Notes under the pieces: generated by a model
Database searches by the model: none
Seen by the model: the letters and a program-made list of their open reading frames with translations, nothing else
Told to the model about the DNA's origin: nothing
Origin: Streptomyces sp. NRRL F-5135
GTDB lineage: Bacteria; Actinomycetota; Actinomycetes; Streptomycetales; Streptomycetaceae
Direction of reading: 5' to 3'
Assembly (NCBI RefSeq): GCF_000719775.1
Contig: NZ_JOHR01000006.1
Span: forward strand, 62,001-126,000
Length of the DNA stretch: 64,000 bases
Translations under genes and position numbers: made by a program
Shown: one piece after another, positions 44,163 through 52,636 of the stretch
How the letters are laid out: each line of letters opens with the position of its first letter
Numbering within the stretch: the stretch's first letter is position 1

Positions 44163-45014
44163 TTACACAGTCGGCGGAGTTTTTCCGGACCGTCCTCTGC
44201 CCGGGCCGGTTCTGCCCGGCCCCGTTCCGCCCGGGCCGTCCTTCCCGGACACGGTCCCCGGGCCCGTACCGGGCCGGGGGTGGTCCGGCCGGTCTCCCCG
44301 GCCTCCCCGCTCCCGGTCCCCGCGCGCCTGCTGCGACCGTCCCTCCGCGAGCAGTCGCAGCAGGTGTATGTCGGTGACGACGAGTTGCCGGTTGCCCGTC
44401 CGTACGACGTCCTGTTCGCGCAGCAGCCGCAGCGCCTTGGCGACCGCCTCCCGGGTGGCGCCGATCGCCGCGGCGAGATCGTGCTGGGGCAGCGGCAGTT
44501 CGACGCTGGTCCCCTCGTTGCCGGTCCGGCCGACCCGCTCGGTCAGCTCGACCAGCCGCGCGGCGAGGCGCTGGAGGACGGAGCTGGAGGCGAGCGACCG
44601 GCGTTCGACGTCGGAACTGCGCAGCCTGGCGCTGAGCTGACGCATGATCAGGGAGGTGGCGTGCGGACGCGCGGCGAGGAAGCTGCGGAACCGCTCGCCC
44701 GACACCGCCGTCGCCTCCACCCGGCTCAGTGCGGTCACGGACGCGCTGCGCGGCCCCTGGTCGAAGGCGGCCATGTCGCCGACCACCTCGCCCGCGCCGC
44801 GCAGCGCCAGTATGAGGCGGGCGCCGCGGTCGGTGTCGACCGAGACGACGGACCAGCCCGAGCGCAGGGCGAGGACGAAGGTGGTCGTGTCCCGCTCCCG
44901 CATCATCAACTCGCCGGGCCGGTAGACGCGACGCGTTCCGAGCGCGTGCAGGGCCGCGCGGTCCTGCGGGGTCAGGGCGTCAAGAAACGAACGATTACGT
45001 TCGAAAAGACTCAT
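44163..45014 (-). CDS. Crp/Fnr family transcriptional regulator
   Basis: A 283-residue protein. Residues ~10-125 are a cyclic-nucleotide-binding beta-roll (FLDALTPQDRAALHALGTRRVYRPGELMMRERD, GAGEVVGDMAAFDQGPRSASVTALS). The phosphate-binding cassette is degenerate: it lacks the canonical Arg-Ser pair. A helix-turn-helix follows (LPQHDLAAAIGATREAVAKALRLLREQDVV), then a disordered Arg/Gly/Pro tail from ~235. ATG 45014 follows GGGGG. It lies 65 nt upstream of the cyclase-like gene, in the same direction, and is likely the first gene of the conflict operon. It may respond to the cyclase product (inferred). Confidence 0.9.
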   Translation of the reverse strand: MSLFERNRSFLDALTPQDRAALHALGTRRVYRPGELMMRERDTTTFVLALRSGWSVVSVDTDRGARLILALRGAGEVVGDMAAFDQGPRSASVTALSRVEATAVSGERFRSFLAARPHATSLIMRQLSARLRSSDVERRSLASSSVLQRLAARLVELTERVGRTGNEGTSVELPLPQHDLAAAIGATREAVAKALRLLREQDVVRTGNRQLVVTDIHLLRLLAEGRSQQARGDRERGGRGDRPDHPRPGTGPGTVSGKDGPGGTGPGRTGPGRGRSGKTPPTV

Positions 45015-45143
45015 CCCGACCCCCCGTGCGGCACGATCCGGGCCCAGCGCCAGGACCGCCCCTACCTGCGGCGCAATCCTCCCCGTTCCCAACTACCCGT
45101 GGAGCGGGGGACATTGACGGCCCAACGCCGCGATGGCGCAAAA

Positions 45144-45218
45144 ACGGTATGGGCCATGTCACACCCCCGTCAACGTGACCATGATGCTCCTCCGGCGCTC
45201 CCGTTTCCGGGGAAACGG
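45144..45218 (-). promoter_or_regulatory. Candidate promoter and palindrome for the conflict operon
   Basis: On the minus strand TTGACG (45173-45168), an 18-nt spacer and TACCGT (45149-45144) form a plausible sigma-70-type promoter with a leader of about 120 nt. Upstream at about -65 lies an 18-bp perfect palindrome, CCGTTTCCGGGGAAACGG (45201-45218), a good activator site. A weaker GTCTC/GAGAC dyad lies at 45226-45241. Confidence 0.5.
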
Positions 45219-45604
45219 CCGATTCGTCTCTTGTTCGAGACTGTCGAGGAGGAGCCGTGGGGAGAGTCGCCGGGACGGGTGTGACGTGATGTTTTCAGAG
45301 AGCCTTATGTGACGAATGTGGCGGCACCCAGGCGCCCGGCCACCCGTGCCACGAGGCCGGTGTACGTCCTGTGGGCCGCCGAGGTTCACCACTTCACCGC
45401 CAACCCTTCACGGGCCCGACTCGGCCCGGGAAGGCGTCACACCCGCCCGGACGCCCGCCCGCCCCGCCGCCCCCGAGCCCGCCGTTCCCGGACCGCGCCA
45501 CCCGGTCGGTGCCGACGAACTCCGACCGACGGGCTCCGTGCTCCATGTCCCCGTGCTCGCCGTCGACGGCATCAACGCCCCCTTCACCGAGCGGTGACTC
45601 CTCA
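45219..45604. other. Gap between Crp promoter region and transposase remnant
   Basis: No supported gene. Apart from the dyad at 45226-45241, this stretch shows nothing recognisable. A plus-strand frame begins at 45309, but its first 100 residues are arginine/proline-rich and unlike any transposase. It is probably scrambled DNA next to the insertion-sequence relic. Confidence 0.5.
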
Positions 45605-45860
45605 GCCTCCAGGCAACGGGCGACGCGGGATCCGCTGCATCATCCCGGACAAGGCCGACCACGTCCGCAACCGGCAGAAACTCGGCTCCCACGGCGGTCG
45701 GCCACCGAAATTCGACAAGACCGACTACCGCGAGCGCCACGCGGTCGAGTGCGGCATCAATCGTCTCAAGAGGCACCGGGCGGTTGCCACGAGGTACGAC
45801 AAGCTCGCGGTCCGCTACGAGGCGGCCGTTCTCGTCGCGGCCATCAACGAGTGGCTGTGA
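45605..45860 (+). pseudogene. Remnant C-terminus of an IS5-type DDE transposase
   Basis: The frame yields [73 protein letters not shown] residues, which is the last ~80 residues of IS5-group transposases, including the final catalytic Glu region ([13 protein letters not shown]). The remainder of the gene and the ends of the element are gone. It marks an old insertion or rearrangement between the conflict operon and the acetyltransferase. Confidence 0.85.
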
Positions 45861-45908
45861 CCCGGATCGTTGTGAGAATGGGCAGGCAGCCTGTGGAGTT
45901 CGCGGTGT

Positions 45909-46715
45909 TCAGGGGTTGATGGTGTGTTCGGTGAACTGGCCGCAGGAACGGAATCCCAGGCGGCGGTAAACGGGCTCGCCGTCGGTGGACGCCTGCAGCA
46001 CCGCGATGCGGTGCTCTCGGTCGCGGGCCGTGTGGAGTGCGGCGAGCGTGATGGCACCGCCGTAGCCGCGTCGGCGGTGGGCGGCCAGGGTGCAGATGTT
46101 GTAGATCCCGGCAACCCCCGCGTGATGAAACACTTCGGCCGAACAGACCGGACGGCCGTCCACGTAGCCGACAAGGTAACGGGCCGGAGAGTGTTCGGCC
46201 AAGGCCTGCGGGGCAGCCTGGGCGAAGAAGCGGCGGACTGTGTCAGAGGGCGGGGTCCAGTTCGCGGCGAGAACCTCGGCGTAGTCGGCGAGTTGTTCGG
46301 ACGTGGCCACCGTCTGGATGTCCAGTCCTGGGGCGGCGGGCAGCGGCAGGGTGTCGTCCAGTTCGGCCCACATCGCCGTCTCGTGTTCGGATGCCGGCAG
46401 ACCAGCCGTCGTCAGGCGGGCGGTGAGGTCCGGTGGCCTCGAGGCGGGCCCCACCCACCAGGAGAAGGGGCGGCCGGTGCGAGCCAGGGTCCGGGCAGTC
46501 TCGGTGATACGTGCCGTAGCGGTGGTGACGGTGAAGCGGGCCGCAGCAACGATGTTGAAAGTGTCATCGTCCAGGCTGCTGTCGGCGACCAGGAGGTCAT
46601 CAGTCTCCGTAACGGTCGCACCGCTCATGCTCCGATGCAGGTGACAGGCATGTTCCGCCAGATTCTGCTCCATCCTGTCCGTCAAGTCGGCGTCATTGAG
46701 AAAATGGACATTCAT
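45909..46715 (-). CDS. GNAT family N-acetyltransferase
   Basis: A 268-residue protein. The C-terminal half is the acetyl-CoA-binding GNAT core: [38 protein letters not shown] (motif A RRRGYGG), then [20 protein letters not shown] (motif B). The N-terminal half is a divergent GNAT-like or partner domain containing [17 protein letters not shown] at 46715 is preferred, six residues after an alternative start that lacks a ribosome site. The substrate is unknown. It sits downstream of a transposase relic, so it may be an acquired gene. Confidence 0.87.
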   Translation of the reverse strand: MNVHFLNDADLTDRMEQNLAEHACHLHRSMSGATVTETDDLLVADSSLDDDTFNIVAAARFTVTTATARITETARTLARTGRPFSWWVGPASRPPDLTARLTTAGLPASEHETAMWAELDDTLPLPAAPGLDIQTVATSEQLADYAEVLAANWTPPSDTVRRFFAQAAPQALAEHSPARYLVGYVDGRPVCSAEVFHHAGVAGIYNICTLAAHRRRGYGGAITLAALHTARDREHRIAVLQASTDGEPVYRRLGFRSCGQFTEHTINP

Positions 46716-46949
46716 AACGAGTGATCCCAGCATGACTGGGCGTAGGTTGCACGTGATTTTGGATCGCTCGCCGGCGGTGTCACGTCGGCGACCAGCACAT
46801 TCGATACACGCCCTGGCCGACGCCGGAGAGCACGGGCTGGTCGACCGCGATGAAGAACTGCAACATGGACATCGCGCACAGCATCAGCCATGCGCGCGCA
46901 GAGGACGGGCTGTGCCCGCGTGAAGAAAGGCTGTCTCCGGCCAGCCGAC

Positions 46950-46991
46950 TCCGGCCGACGGGCGCCCGGACACGGACGCCCGTCGGCCGGA
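46950..46991. terminator. Strong hairpin terminator of the RNA repair operon
   Basis: TCCGGCCGACGGGCG (46950-46964) and CGCCCGTCGGCCGGA (46977-46991) form a perfect 15-bp stem around a 12-nt loop, 14 nt beyond the pnkp stop codon. No T-run follows. Confidence 0.75.
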
Positions 46992-47004
46992 AGGGGGCGA
47001 CGGG

Positions 47005-49632
47005 TCACAGGCGGGGGTCCACCGGCTCGGACTCCAGGGCCAGGACCGCGAAGACCGCCTCGTGCACCCGCCACAGCGGTTCGCCGTCCGCGAGCCGGTC
47101 CAGGGCCTCCAGGCCCAGCGCGTACTCCCGCAGCGCCAGCGAGCGCTTGTGACCGAGGAAGCGGTCGCGCAGCCGCTGGAGGTTGTCCGGACGGGTGTAC
47201 TCGGGGCCGTAGATGATCCGCAGGTACTCGCGGCCCCGCACCTTGACGCCCGGCTGTACGAGCCGTCCCTTCCCGTCGCGTACGAGCGCCTGGAGCGGCT
47301 TGACGACCATGCCCTCGCCGCCGCGCTCCGTCAGCTCCAGCCACCAGTCGGTCCCGCGGCCCACCGACGCGTCGTCTCCCGTGTCCACGATCAGCCGCCG
47401 GGTGGCCTGGAGCAGACCGGTCCCGTCGTGCTCCGCCAACCGGTCGAGCCAGGCCAGCTGGTGGTCGTGCGGAACGGCCGCGAGGCTGCGGCCCTCGACC
47501 GCCAGCAACTGGAACGGCGCGAGCCGGACACCGTCCAGACCGTCCGTCGGCCAGCAGTAGCGCCGGTACGCCGCGGTGAACGCCGCCGCGTCATCCGCCC
47601 GGGACCGCTGCGCCGCCAGCAGGTCACCGGCCGCCACTCCCCGGGCCACCGCGGCCTCCAACGCCCCTGTCACCACCGGGAAGGCCGCACCGGCGGCGGC
47701 ACCGACCGCGGCGTACCGGGAGCGCAGCAGTCCGGCCGCCTTCACCGACCACGGCATCAGCTCGGCGTCCAGCAACAGCCAGTCCGTGTCGAGTTCCTGC
47801 CAGAGCCCGGCGGCGGTGACGGCGTCGCGCAGCCGCCGGAGGATCTCCTCGGTGACCGCCGCGTCGTCGAAGAAGGGGCGGCCGGTACGGGTGTGGACGG
47901 CGCCGGTCGGGCCGCGGACGCCGAAGCGCTCCCGCGCCGTCGCCGCGTCCCGGCAGACCAGCGCGACCGCGCGCGAGCCCATGTGCTTCTCCTCGCACAC
48001 CACGCGCTCCACCCCGTCGGCCCGGTACTGCGCGAACGCCTCGGCCGGGTGCTCCAGGTAGCCTTCCCGGCCCGACGTGGCGGTCGGCGCCATGGTGGGA
48101 GGCAGGTACATCAGCAGCCGGGGGTCGAGAGCGAACCGGCTCATGACCTCGAGCGCCGCCGCCGCGTTCTCCTCCCGCACTCCGATCCGCGCCATGTGGC
48201 GGGTCTCCACGATCCGCTTGCCGTGCACGTCGGCGAGGTCCAGCGGACGTCCCTCCCGCCCGCCGGGCGCCTCGGTGGTCAGCGGCCTGGCCGGTTCGTA
48301 CCAGACCCGCTCGGCCGGTACGTCGACCAGTTCGCGCTCCGGCCAGCGCAGCGCGGTCAGCTTCCCGCCGAAGACCGCTCCGGTGTCCAGGCAGATGGTG
48401 TTGTTGATCCACGAGGCGTTGGGCACGGGCGTGTGGCCGTAGACCACCGCGGCCCGGCCCCGGTAGTCCTCGGCCCAGGGATAGCGCACCGGCAGGCCGG
48501 ACTCGTCGGTCTCGCCCGTGGTGTCGCCGTACAGCGCGTGCGAGCGGACCCGGCCGGAGGTGCGGCCGTGATACTTCTCGGGCAGCCCGGCGTGGCAGAC
48601 GACCAGTCTGCCGCCGTCCAGGACGTAGTGGCTGACCAGCCCTGAGATGAACTCCCGTACCTCGGCACGGAAGGCGTCGTCCTCCTTGGCCAGCTGCTCG
48701 ACGGTCTCCGCGAGGCCGTGCGTGTGCCGCACCTCGCGTCCGGCGAGCAGGCGGCCCAGCTTGTTCTCGTGGTTGCCGGGTACGCACAGGGCGTTCCCGG
48801 AGGCGACCATCCCCATCACGAGCCGCAGCACACCAGGGGTGTCGGGGCCCCGGTCGACCAGGTCGCCGACGAACACCGCCGTCCGGCCCTCGGGGTGGCG
48901 GCCGTCCACGTAACCGAGGCTTCCGAGCAGGGTTTCGAGCTCGGAGCGGCAGCCGTGGACATCACCGATGATGTCGAACGGGCCGGTGAGGTGGGTGAGG
49001 TCGTTGAAACGGCGTTCGAGGACGATCCGGGCGCCGTCGGCCTCCTCCGCTCCCCGCAGGACATGTACCTTGCGGAAGCCCTCGCGCTCCAGGTGGCGCA
49101 GAGAGCGGCGCAGTTCGCTCCGGTGCCGCTTGATGACCCGACGGGGCATGCCGACCCGGTCGGCCCGCCCCGCGTTGCGCGCGGCGCAGACCTCCTCCGG
49201 CAGGTCGAGCACGACCGCGACCGGCAGGACGTCGTGCTCCCGCGCGATGCGCACCAGCGCCTTGCGGCTCTCGGCCCGCACGTTGGTGGCGTCCACCACG
49301 GTCAGCCGTCCGGCCGCGAGCCGCTTGCCGACGATGTAGTGCAGCACGTCGAAGGCGTCGCCGCTGGCGCTCTGGTCGTTCTCGTCATCCGCGACCAGTC
49401 CTCGGCAGAAGTCCGAGGAGATGACCTCGGTGGGTTTGAAGTGCCGTGCCGCGAAAGTGGACTTGCCGGATCCGGTGGCGCCGATCAGCACGACGAGCGA
49501 GAGGTCGGGCACGGACAGCCGTCGCGCGGCACGGGGTGCGGGCGCGTCGTCGTGCCTGTTTCCGCTCCCGTTCTCGTTCGGGCCCTTGTTCACCGCGTCG
49601 TTCGCCCCATCGAAACGGTCGATGCCGCTCAT
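47005..49632 (-). CDS. pnkp: Polynucleotide kinase-phosphatase-ligase (RNA repair)
   Basis: An 875-residue three-domain enzyme. A 5'-kinase comes first (GATGSGKST, then DATNVRAESR). The metallophosphatase follows (DIIGDVHGC, GDLVDRGPDT, GNHENKLGR, GHTPVPNASW). Then comes an atypical ligase domain with the nucleotidylated Lys in EEKHMGSRAV and later GGEGMVVKP. It heals and seals broken RNA ends, in bacteria typically tRNA cut by ribotoxins. ATG 49632 overlaps the hen1 stop by 4 nt, so the pair is translationally coupled and expected to form the Pnkp/Hen1 complex. Confidence 0.95.
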   Translation of the reverse strand: MSGIDRFDGANDAVNKGPNENGSGNRHDDAPAPRAARRLSVPDLSLVVLIGATGSGKSTFAARHFKPTEVISSDFCRGLVADDENDQSASGDAFDVLHYIVGKRLAAGRLTVVDATNVRAESRKALVRIAREHDVLPVAVVLDLPEEVCAARNAGRADRVGMPRRVIKRHRSELRRSLRHLEREGFRKVHVLRGAEEADGARIVLERRFNDLTHLTGPFDIIGDVHGCRSELETLLGSLGYVDGRHPEGRTAVFVGDLVDRGPDTPGVLRLVMGMVASGNALCVPGNHENKLGRLLAGREVRHTHGLAETVEQLAKEDDAFRAEVREFISGLVSHYVLDGGRLVVCHAGLPEKYHGRTSGRVRSHALYGDTTGETDESGLPVRYPWAEDYRGRAAVVYGHTPVPNASWINNTICLDTGAVFGGKLTALRWPERELVDVPAERVWYEPARPLTTEAPGGREGRPLDLADVHGKRIVETRHMARIGVREENAAAALEVMSRFALDPRLLMYLPPTMAPTATSGREGYLEHPAEAFAQYRADGVERVVCEEKHMGSRAVALVCRDAATARERFGVRGPTGAVHTRTGRPFFDDAAVTEEILRRLRDAVTAAGLWQELDTDWLLLDAELMPWSVKAAGLLRSRYAAVGAAAGAAFPVVTGALEAAVARGVAAGDLLAAQRSRADDAAAFTAAYRRYCWPTDGLDGVRLAPFQLLAVEGRSLAAVPHDHQLAWLDRLAEHDGTGLLQATRRLIVDTGDDASVGRGTDWWLELTERGGEGMVVKPLQALVRDGKGRLVQPGVKVRGREYLRIIYGPEYTRPDNLQRLRDRFLGHKRSLALREYALGLEALDRLADGEPLWRVHEAVFAVLALESEPVDPRL

Positions 49633-51437
49633 GTCGTCCTCCTCCCTGCCACGTCTGTTCCGCCCGTCGCGTCCATCGCTTCTGTCGCGCCCGTCCGCCC
49701 CGTTGTCGAAGCCGACACCGATGCCGATACCGGTGTCGGTGACGCCGTCGTCGCCCCGGCCCCGTCCCGCCGGTCGCTCACCCGGGTGAACACGGCCATC
49801 TGCGTGGGCGGTCCCACCTCCGGGTCGTCCGGGCCCACGGGGGCGTACGTCACGCCGTAGCCGTACCGTCCGGCCACCGCCCCCGCCCAGGCGCGGAACT
49901 CCGCCCGGGTCCACTCAAAACGGTGGTCGCCGTGGCGGACGTGGCCGGCCGGCAGTGTCTCCCAACGCACGTTGTACTCGACGTTGGGAGTGGTCACGAC
50001 GACCGTCCCGGGCCTGGCGGCGCCGAAAACCGCGTACTCCAGGGCAGGAAGTCTCGGTGGATCAACGTGTTCCACGACCTCGCTCAGCACCGCCGCGTCG
50101 TACCCGCCGAGTCGCTTGTCCGTGTACATGAGCGAGCCCTGGGTCAGGGTGAGGCGGGCTGCCTGGCGCTCGCCCATGCGGTCCAGCCCGAGCCGGCGCC
50201 CGGCGATGGTCAGGGCCCGTACCGAGACGTCCACGCCCGTCACCCGTGTGAAGCGAGGGTCCCGCAGCAGTTCCCGGACCAACTGGCCCTCCCCGCAGCC
50301 CAGGTCGAGCACCGTGCTCGCGTCGGCGTCCCGCAGTGCGGTCAGGATCGCCTCACGTCGCCGCACGGCGAGCGAGGGTTCCTCACGCTCGGCGGGGCCG
50401 GCCCCGGGTACGGGGACGGCGGTACCGGTACCGGCAACGGCACCCGCGGGAGCCTCGGCCCGGCCGCCCGAGCCCGTGCCCGCGTCGGGCGCCACCCGCA
50501 CATCCGCTTCCGCCCGCACGGCCGCTTCCGCCGGTGCGTACGCCTCCGCCTCCGCGCCCCCGACCAGGTCCGCCGCCACGTCCGCCGCCAGGTCACCGTC
50601 CGCCGACTCCGCCGTCGGGCCGGCCACCGCGTTGTCGATCGCCTCGACCTCCACCTCCTCGGCCTCCGCCAGCCGTACCAGCTCGAGGAGTTCCATGGCC
50701 TGCCGGGTCAGGGACCAGCGGCGAGCCAGGTAGCGGCTGGTGATCAGCTTCTGCTCGGGGTGCTCGGCCAGCCATCCCTCGCCCGCCCGCAGGAGCTTGT
50801 CCACCTCGTCGGGCGCGACCCAGTAGTGCTTGGCGCCGTCCAGCACCGGCAGCAGGACGTACAGCTGGCGCAGCGCGTCCGACAGGCGCGACTCCCCTTC
50901 CAGGACGAGCTGTACGTACCGCGACTCCCCCCACGCCGGGAACCGCTCGTCCAAGGCCACCGGAGATGCCTCCACCGTCGCCCACCCCAAGGGCTCGAAG
51001 AGCCTGGCGACCAGCTCCGCGCCACCGCCGGCGGCCACCGCCGGCACCTCGATCCGCAGTGGCAGCGGATTCGCCGCACGCTCGGGCATCGCCTTGCAGT
51101 CGCCGCGCATGGCGCTCTTGAACACCGTGCTCAGCGCGACCGCGAGCAGCGACGACGCGGCGTAGGGGCGGTCGTTGACGTAACTGGCGAGCGCCGCGTC
51201 GGGCGCGCCGCCCCGGCCTTTTCCCTTGCCCTTGCCGCGCCGTACCAGGGCCACGGGATCGATCTCCAGCAGCAGCGCGGCGGTGCAGCGCTCGGCCGAC
51301 GCCTCGGGATACAGCACATGCGCGGTGCCGTGGGCGGTGTGGTACGTCTGGGCCCGGTCGGGATGCTTGTGCAGCAGAGAGCCGAGATCGGTCGCGGGAC
51401 GTCCAGGGGATCCGGTGGTACTGATCGTCAAGAACAC
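49629..51437 (-). CDS. hen1: 3'-terminal RNA ribose 2'-O-methyltransferase Hen1
   Basis: A 602-residue bacterial Hen1. GTG at 51437 gives the family N-terminus (FLTISTTGSPGRPATDLGSLLHKHP); upstream sequence is unrelated. The N-terminal ~270 residues are the Hen1-specific domain that supports Pnkp ligase. An Ala/Glu-rich linker with variable repeats follows. The methyltransferase has VLDLGCGEGQL (SAM site), EVVEHVDPPRL and HRFEWTRAEF, giving the Glu-Glu-His-His metal site. It methylates the repaired 3' end and protects it from being cut again. It is first in the operon with pnkp. Confidence 0.95.
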   Translation of the reverse strand: MFLTISTTGSPGRPATDLGSLLHKHPDRAQTYHTAHGTAHVLYPEASAERCTAALLLEIDPVALVRRGKGKGKGRGGAPDAALASYVNDRPYAASSLLAVALSTVFKSAMRGDCKAMPERAANPLPLRIEVPAVAAGGGAELVARLFEPLGWATVEASPVALDERFPAWGESRYVQLVLEGESRLSDALRQLYVLLPVLDGAKHYWVAPDEVDKLLRAGEGWLAEHPEQKLITSRYLARRWSLTRQAMELLELVRLAEAEEVEVEAIDNAVAGPTAESADGDLAADVAADLVGGAEAEAYAPAEAAVRAEADVRVAPDAGTGSGGRAEAPAGAVAGTGTAVPVPGAGPAEREEPSLAVRRREAILTALRDADASTVLDLGCGEGQLVRELLRDPRFTRVTGVDVSVRALTIAGRRLGLDRMGERQAARLTLTQGSLMYTDKRLGGYDAAVLSEVVEHVDPPRLPALEYAVFGAARPGTVVVTTPNVEYNVRWETLPAGHVRHGDHRFEWTRAEFRAWAGAVAGRYGYGVTYAPVGPDDPEVGPPTQMAVFTRVSDRRDGAGATTASPTPVSASVSASTTGRTGATEAMDATGGTDVAGRRTT

Positions 51438-51585
51438 TCGCCGAGTATGGCCGTGCGTTCTCCGGCGGGACGAAGGGTTTTCGGGCCCGCCCACGCTCCG
51501 GCGCGCTCCCGCGGGCAAGCCCGGAACCGACCACAACCGCCGCGTTTCAGCGTGCGCGCCCCGGCACGCTGGGTAGCCTCGCCAG

Positions 51586-52092
51586 ATGAGCGGAAGCGAA
51601 GACGGTGCACGGACCACCCCGGAGATCACCCCGGCCGGCCGGCCGCTTCTCGACCCCGACCAGGTCAAGCACCTGGAATTCGTCCAGTCCGTGATCGCCC
51701 GTCTCAGCAACAACTCCTTCCTCGTCAAGGGGTGGACCCTGACTCTGGCCGGTGCCCTGCTGGCGTTCGCCGCGAGCGACGCCGGCTGGCCGGCGGCGGG
51801 TACGGCGCTGATATCGCTGGTCGCGTTCTGGTTCCTGGACGGCTATTTCCTGTACCGGGAACGGCTGTTCCGCATGCTGTACGACGACGTCCGACGGCCG
51901 GCGAGGCCGGAGGCGGGCCTACGGCCCGAGGGGCCCGGACACACTCCCGTGGAGCCCTTCTCCATGGACCTCACGCCTTACACCCACCGCACGCGCTGGC
52001 ACCGGGCGGCCTTCTCCACGACGCTCTCGCTGTTCTACGGCGGGCTCGCGGTCGCCCATCTCGTCGTCCTCGTCGCCGTCCTGCTCAGCTGA
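51586..52092 (+). CDS. Small three-helix membrane protein, possible defence effector
   Basis: A 168-residue protein. A conserved-looking N-terminal segment (LDPDQVKHLEFVQSVIARLSNNSFLVKGWTLTLAGALLAFAA) leads into two adjacent membrane helices (~50-70 and 75-92); a third is C-terminal (~143-166). A short cytoplasmic loop holds several basic residues. No ribosome site precedes ATG 51586, while TAGCCT lies 7-12 nt upstream, so the mRNA is probably leaderless. It diverges from hen1 and lies next to TIR and RNA repair genes. Small membrane proteins of this kind can be effectors in bacterial immunity, but no link is shown here. Confidence 0.65.
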   Translation: MSGSEDGARTTPEITPAGRPLLDPDQVKHLEFVQSVIARLSNNSFLVKGWTLTLAGALLAFAASDAGWPAAGTALISLVAFWFLDGYFLYRERLFRMLYDDVRRPARPEAGLRPEGPGHTPVEPFSMDLTPYTHRTRWHRAAFSTTLSLFYGGLAVAHLVVLVAVLLS

Positions 52093-52150
52093 TCCCGCTC
52101 GGCTGAACCCGCTCGGTTGCCCGGGCCGTTGTCCGCCCCCCGGCCATCGC

Positions 52151-52636
52151 TCAGCCGACGGCGGAGCCGCCGTCCGCCCGGATTTCGCCCAGCACCGCCC
52201 GCAGCCGTTCGGCCGTCGTGTCCATCCGGGCCGCCTCCGTGGCGGTCCTCGGCGGCCAGAAGTCGCCCATGCGATCGCCCTCGTAGCGCGCCACGACATG
52301 CACGTGAAGGTGCATGACGGTCTGGGTGGCCGCCGCGCCCGCCGAGTTGATGAGGTTCAGCCCGTCGGGCCGGAACGCCGCACGCACTCCCCGGGCCACC
52401 CGTAGCGCGCTCGCCGTCAGGGCCGCCGCCAGGGCGTCGTCCAGCTCCCACAGGTCCGCTACGTGCCGCCGGGGGACGACGAGCACATGCCCGTCACCGA
52501 CCGGGTTCACGGGGATGAACGCGAGCGTGTCCCGGTCCTCGTCGACGATCCGGGCCGGTGCGGTGCCCGCCACGATCCGGCAGAAGACGCAGTCGGTACC
52601 GGCGGCGGCCCGTCGGCCCGTCAGGTCGCCGGCCAC
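52151..52636 (-). CDS. HIT family hydrolase
   Basis: A 161-residue protein with CVFCRIVAGTAPARIVDEDRDTLAFIPVNP and the histidine triad MHLHVHVVARYEGD. HIT enzymes cleave nucleotide phosphoanhydrides or phosphoramidates (such as AMP-lysine or Ap4A). The GTG at 52636 lies inside the TIR gene, giving a 16-nt overlap; no later start codon precedes the conserved Cys motif. It therefore is translated with the TIR gene. A nucleotide hydrolase after a TIR NADase-like gene could process or limit the TIR product, which is speculation. Confidence 0.85.
   Translation of the reverse strand: MAGDLTGRRAAAGTDCVFCRIVAGTAPARIVDEDRDTLAFIPVNPVGDGHVLVVPRRHVADLWELDDALAAALTASALRVARGVRAAFRPDGLNLINSAGAAATQTVMHLHVHVVARYEGDRMGDFWPPRTATEAARMDTTAERLRAVLGEIRADGGSAVG

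Noticed and set aside
45309..45604. Upstream part of the transposase frame as a full gene
   Set aside because: The first ~100 residues are Arg/Pro-rich and unlike a transposase; only the last ~80 residues match.
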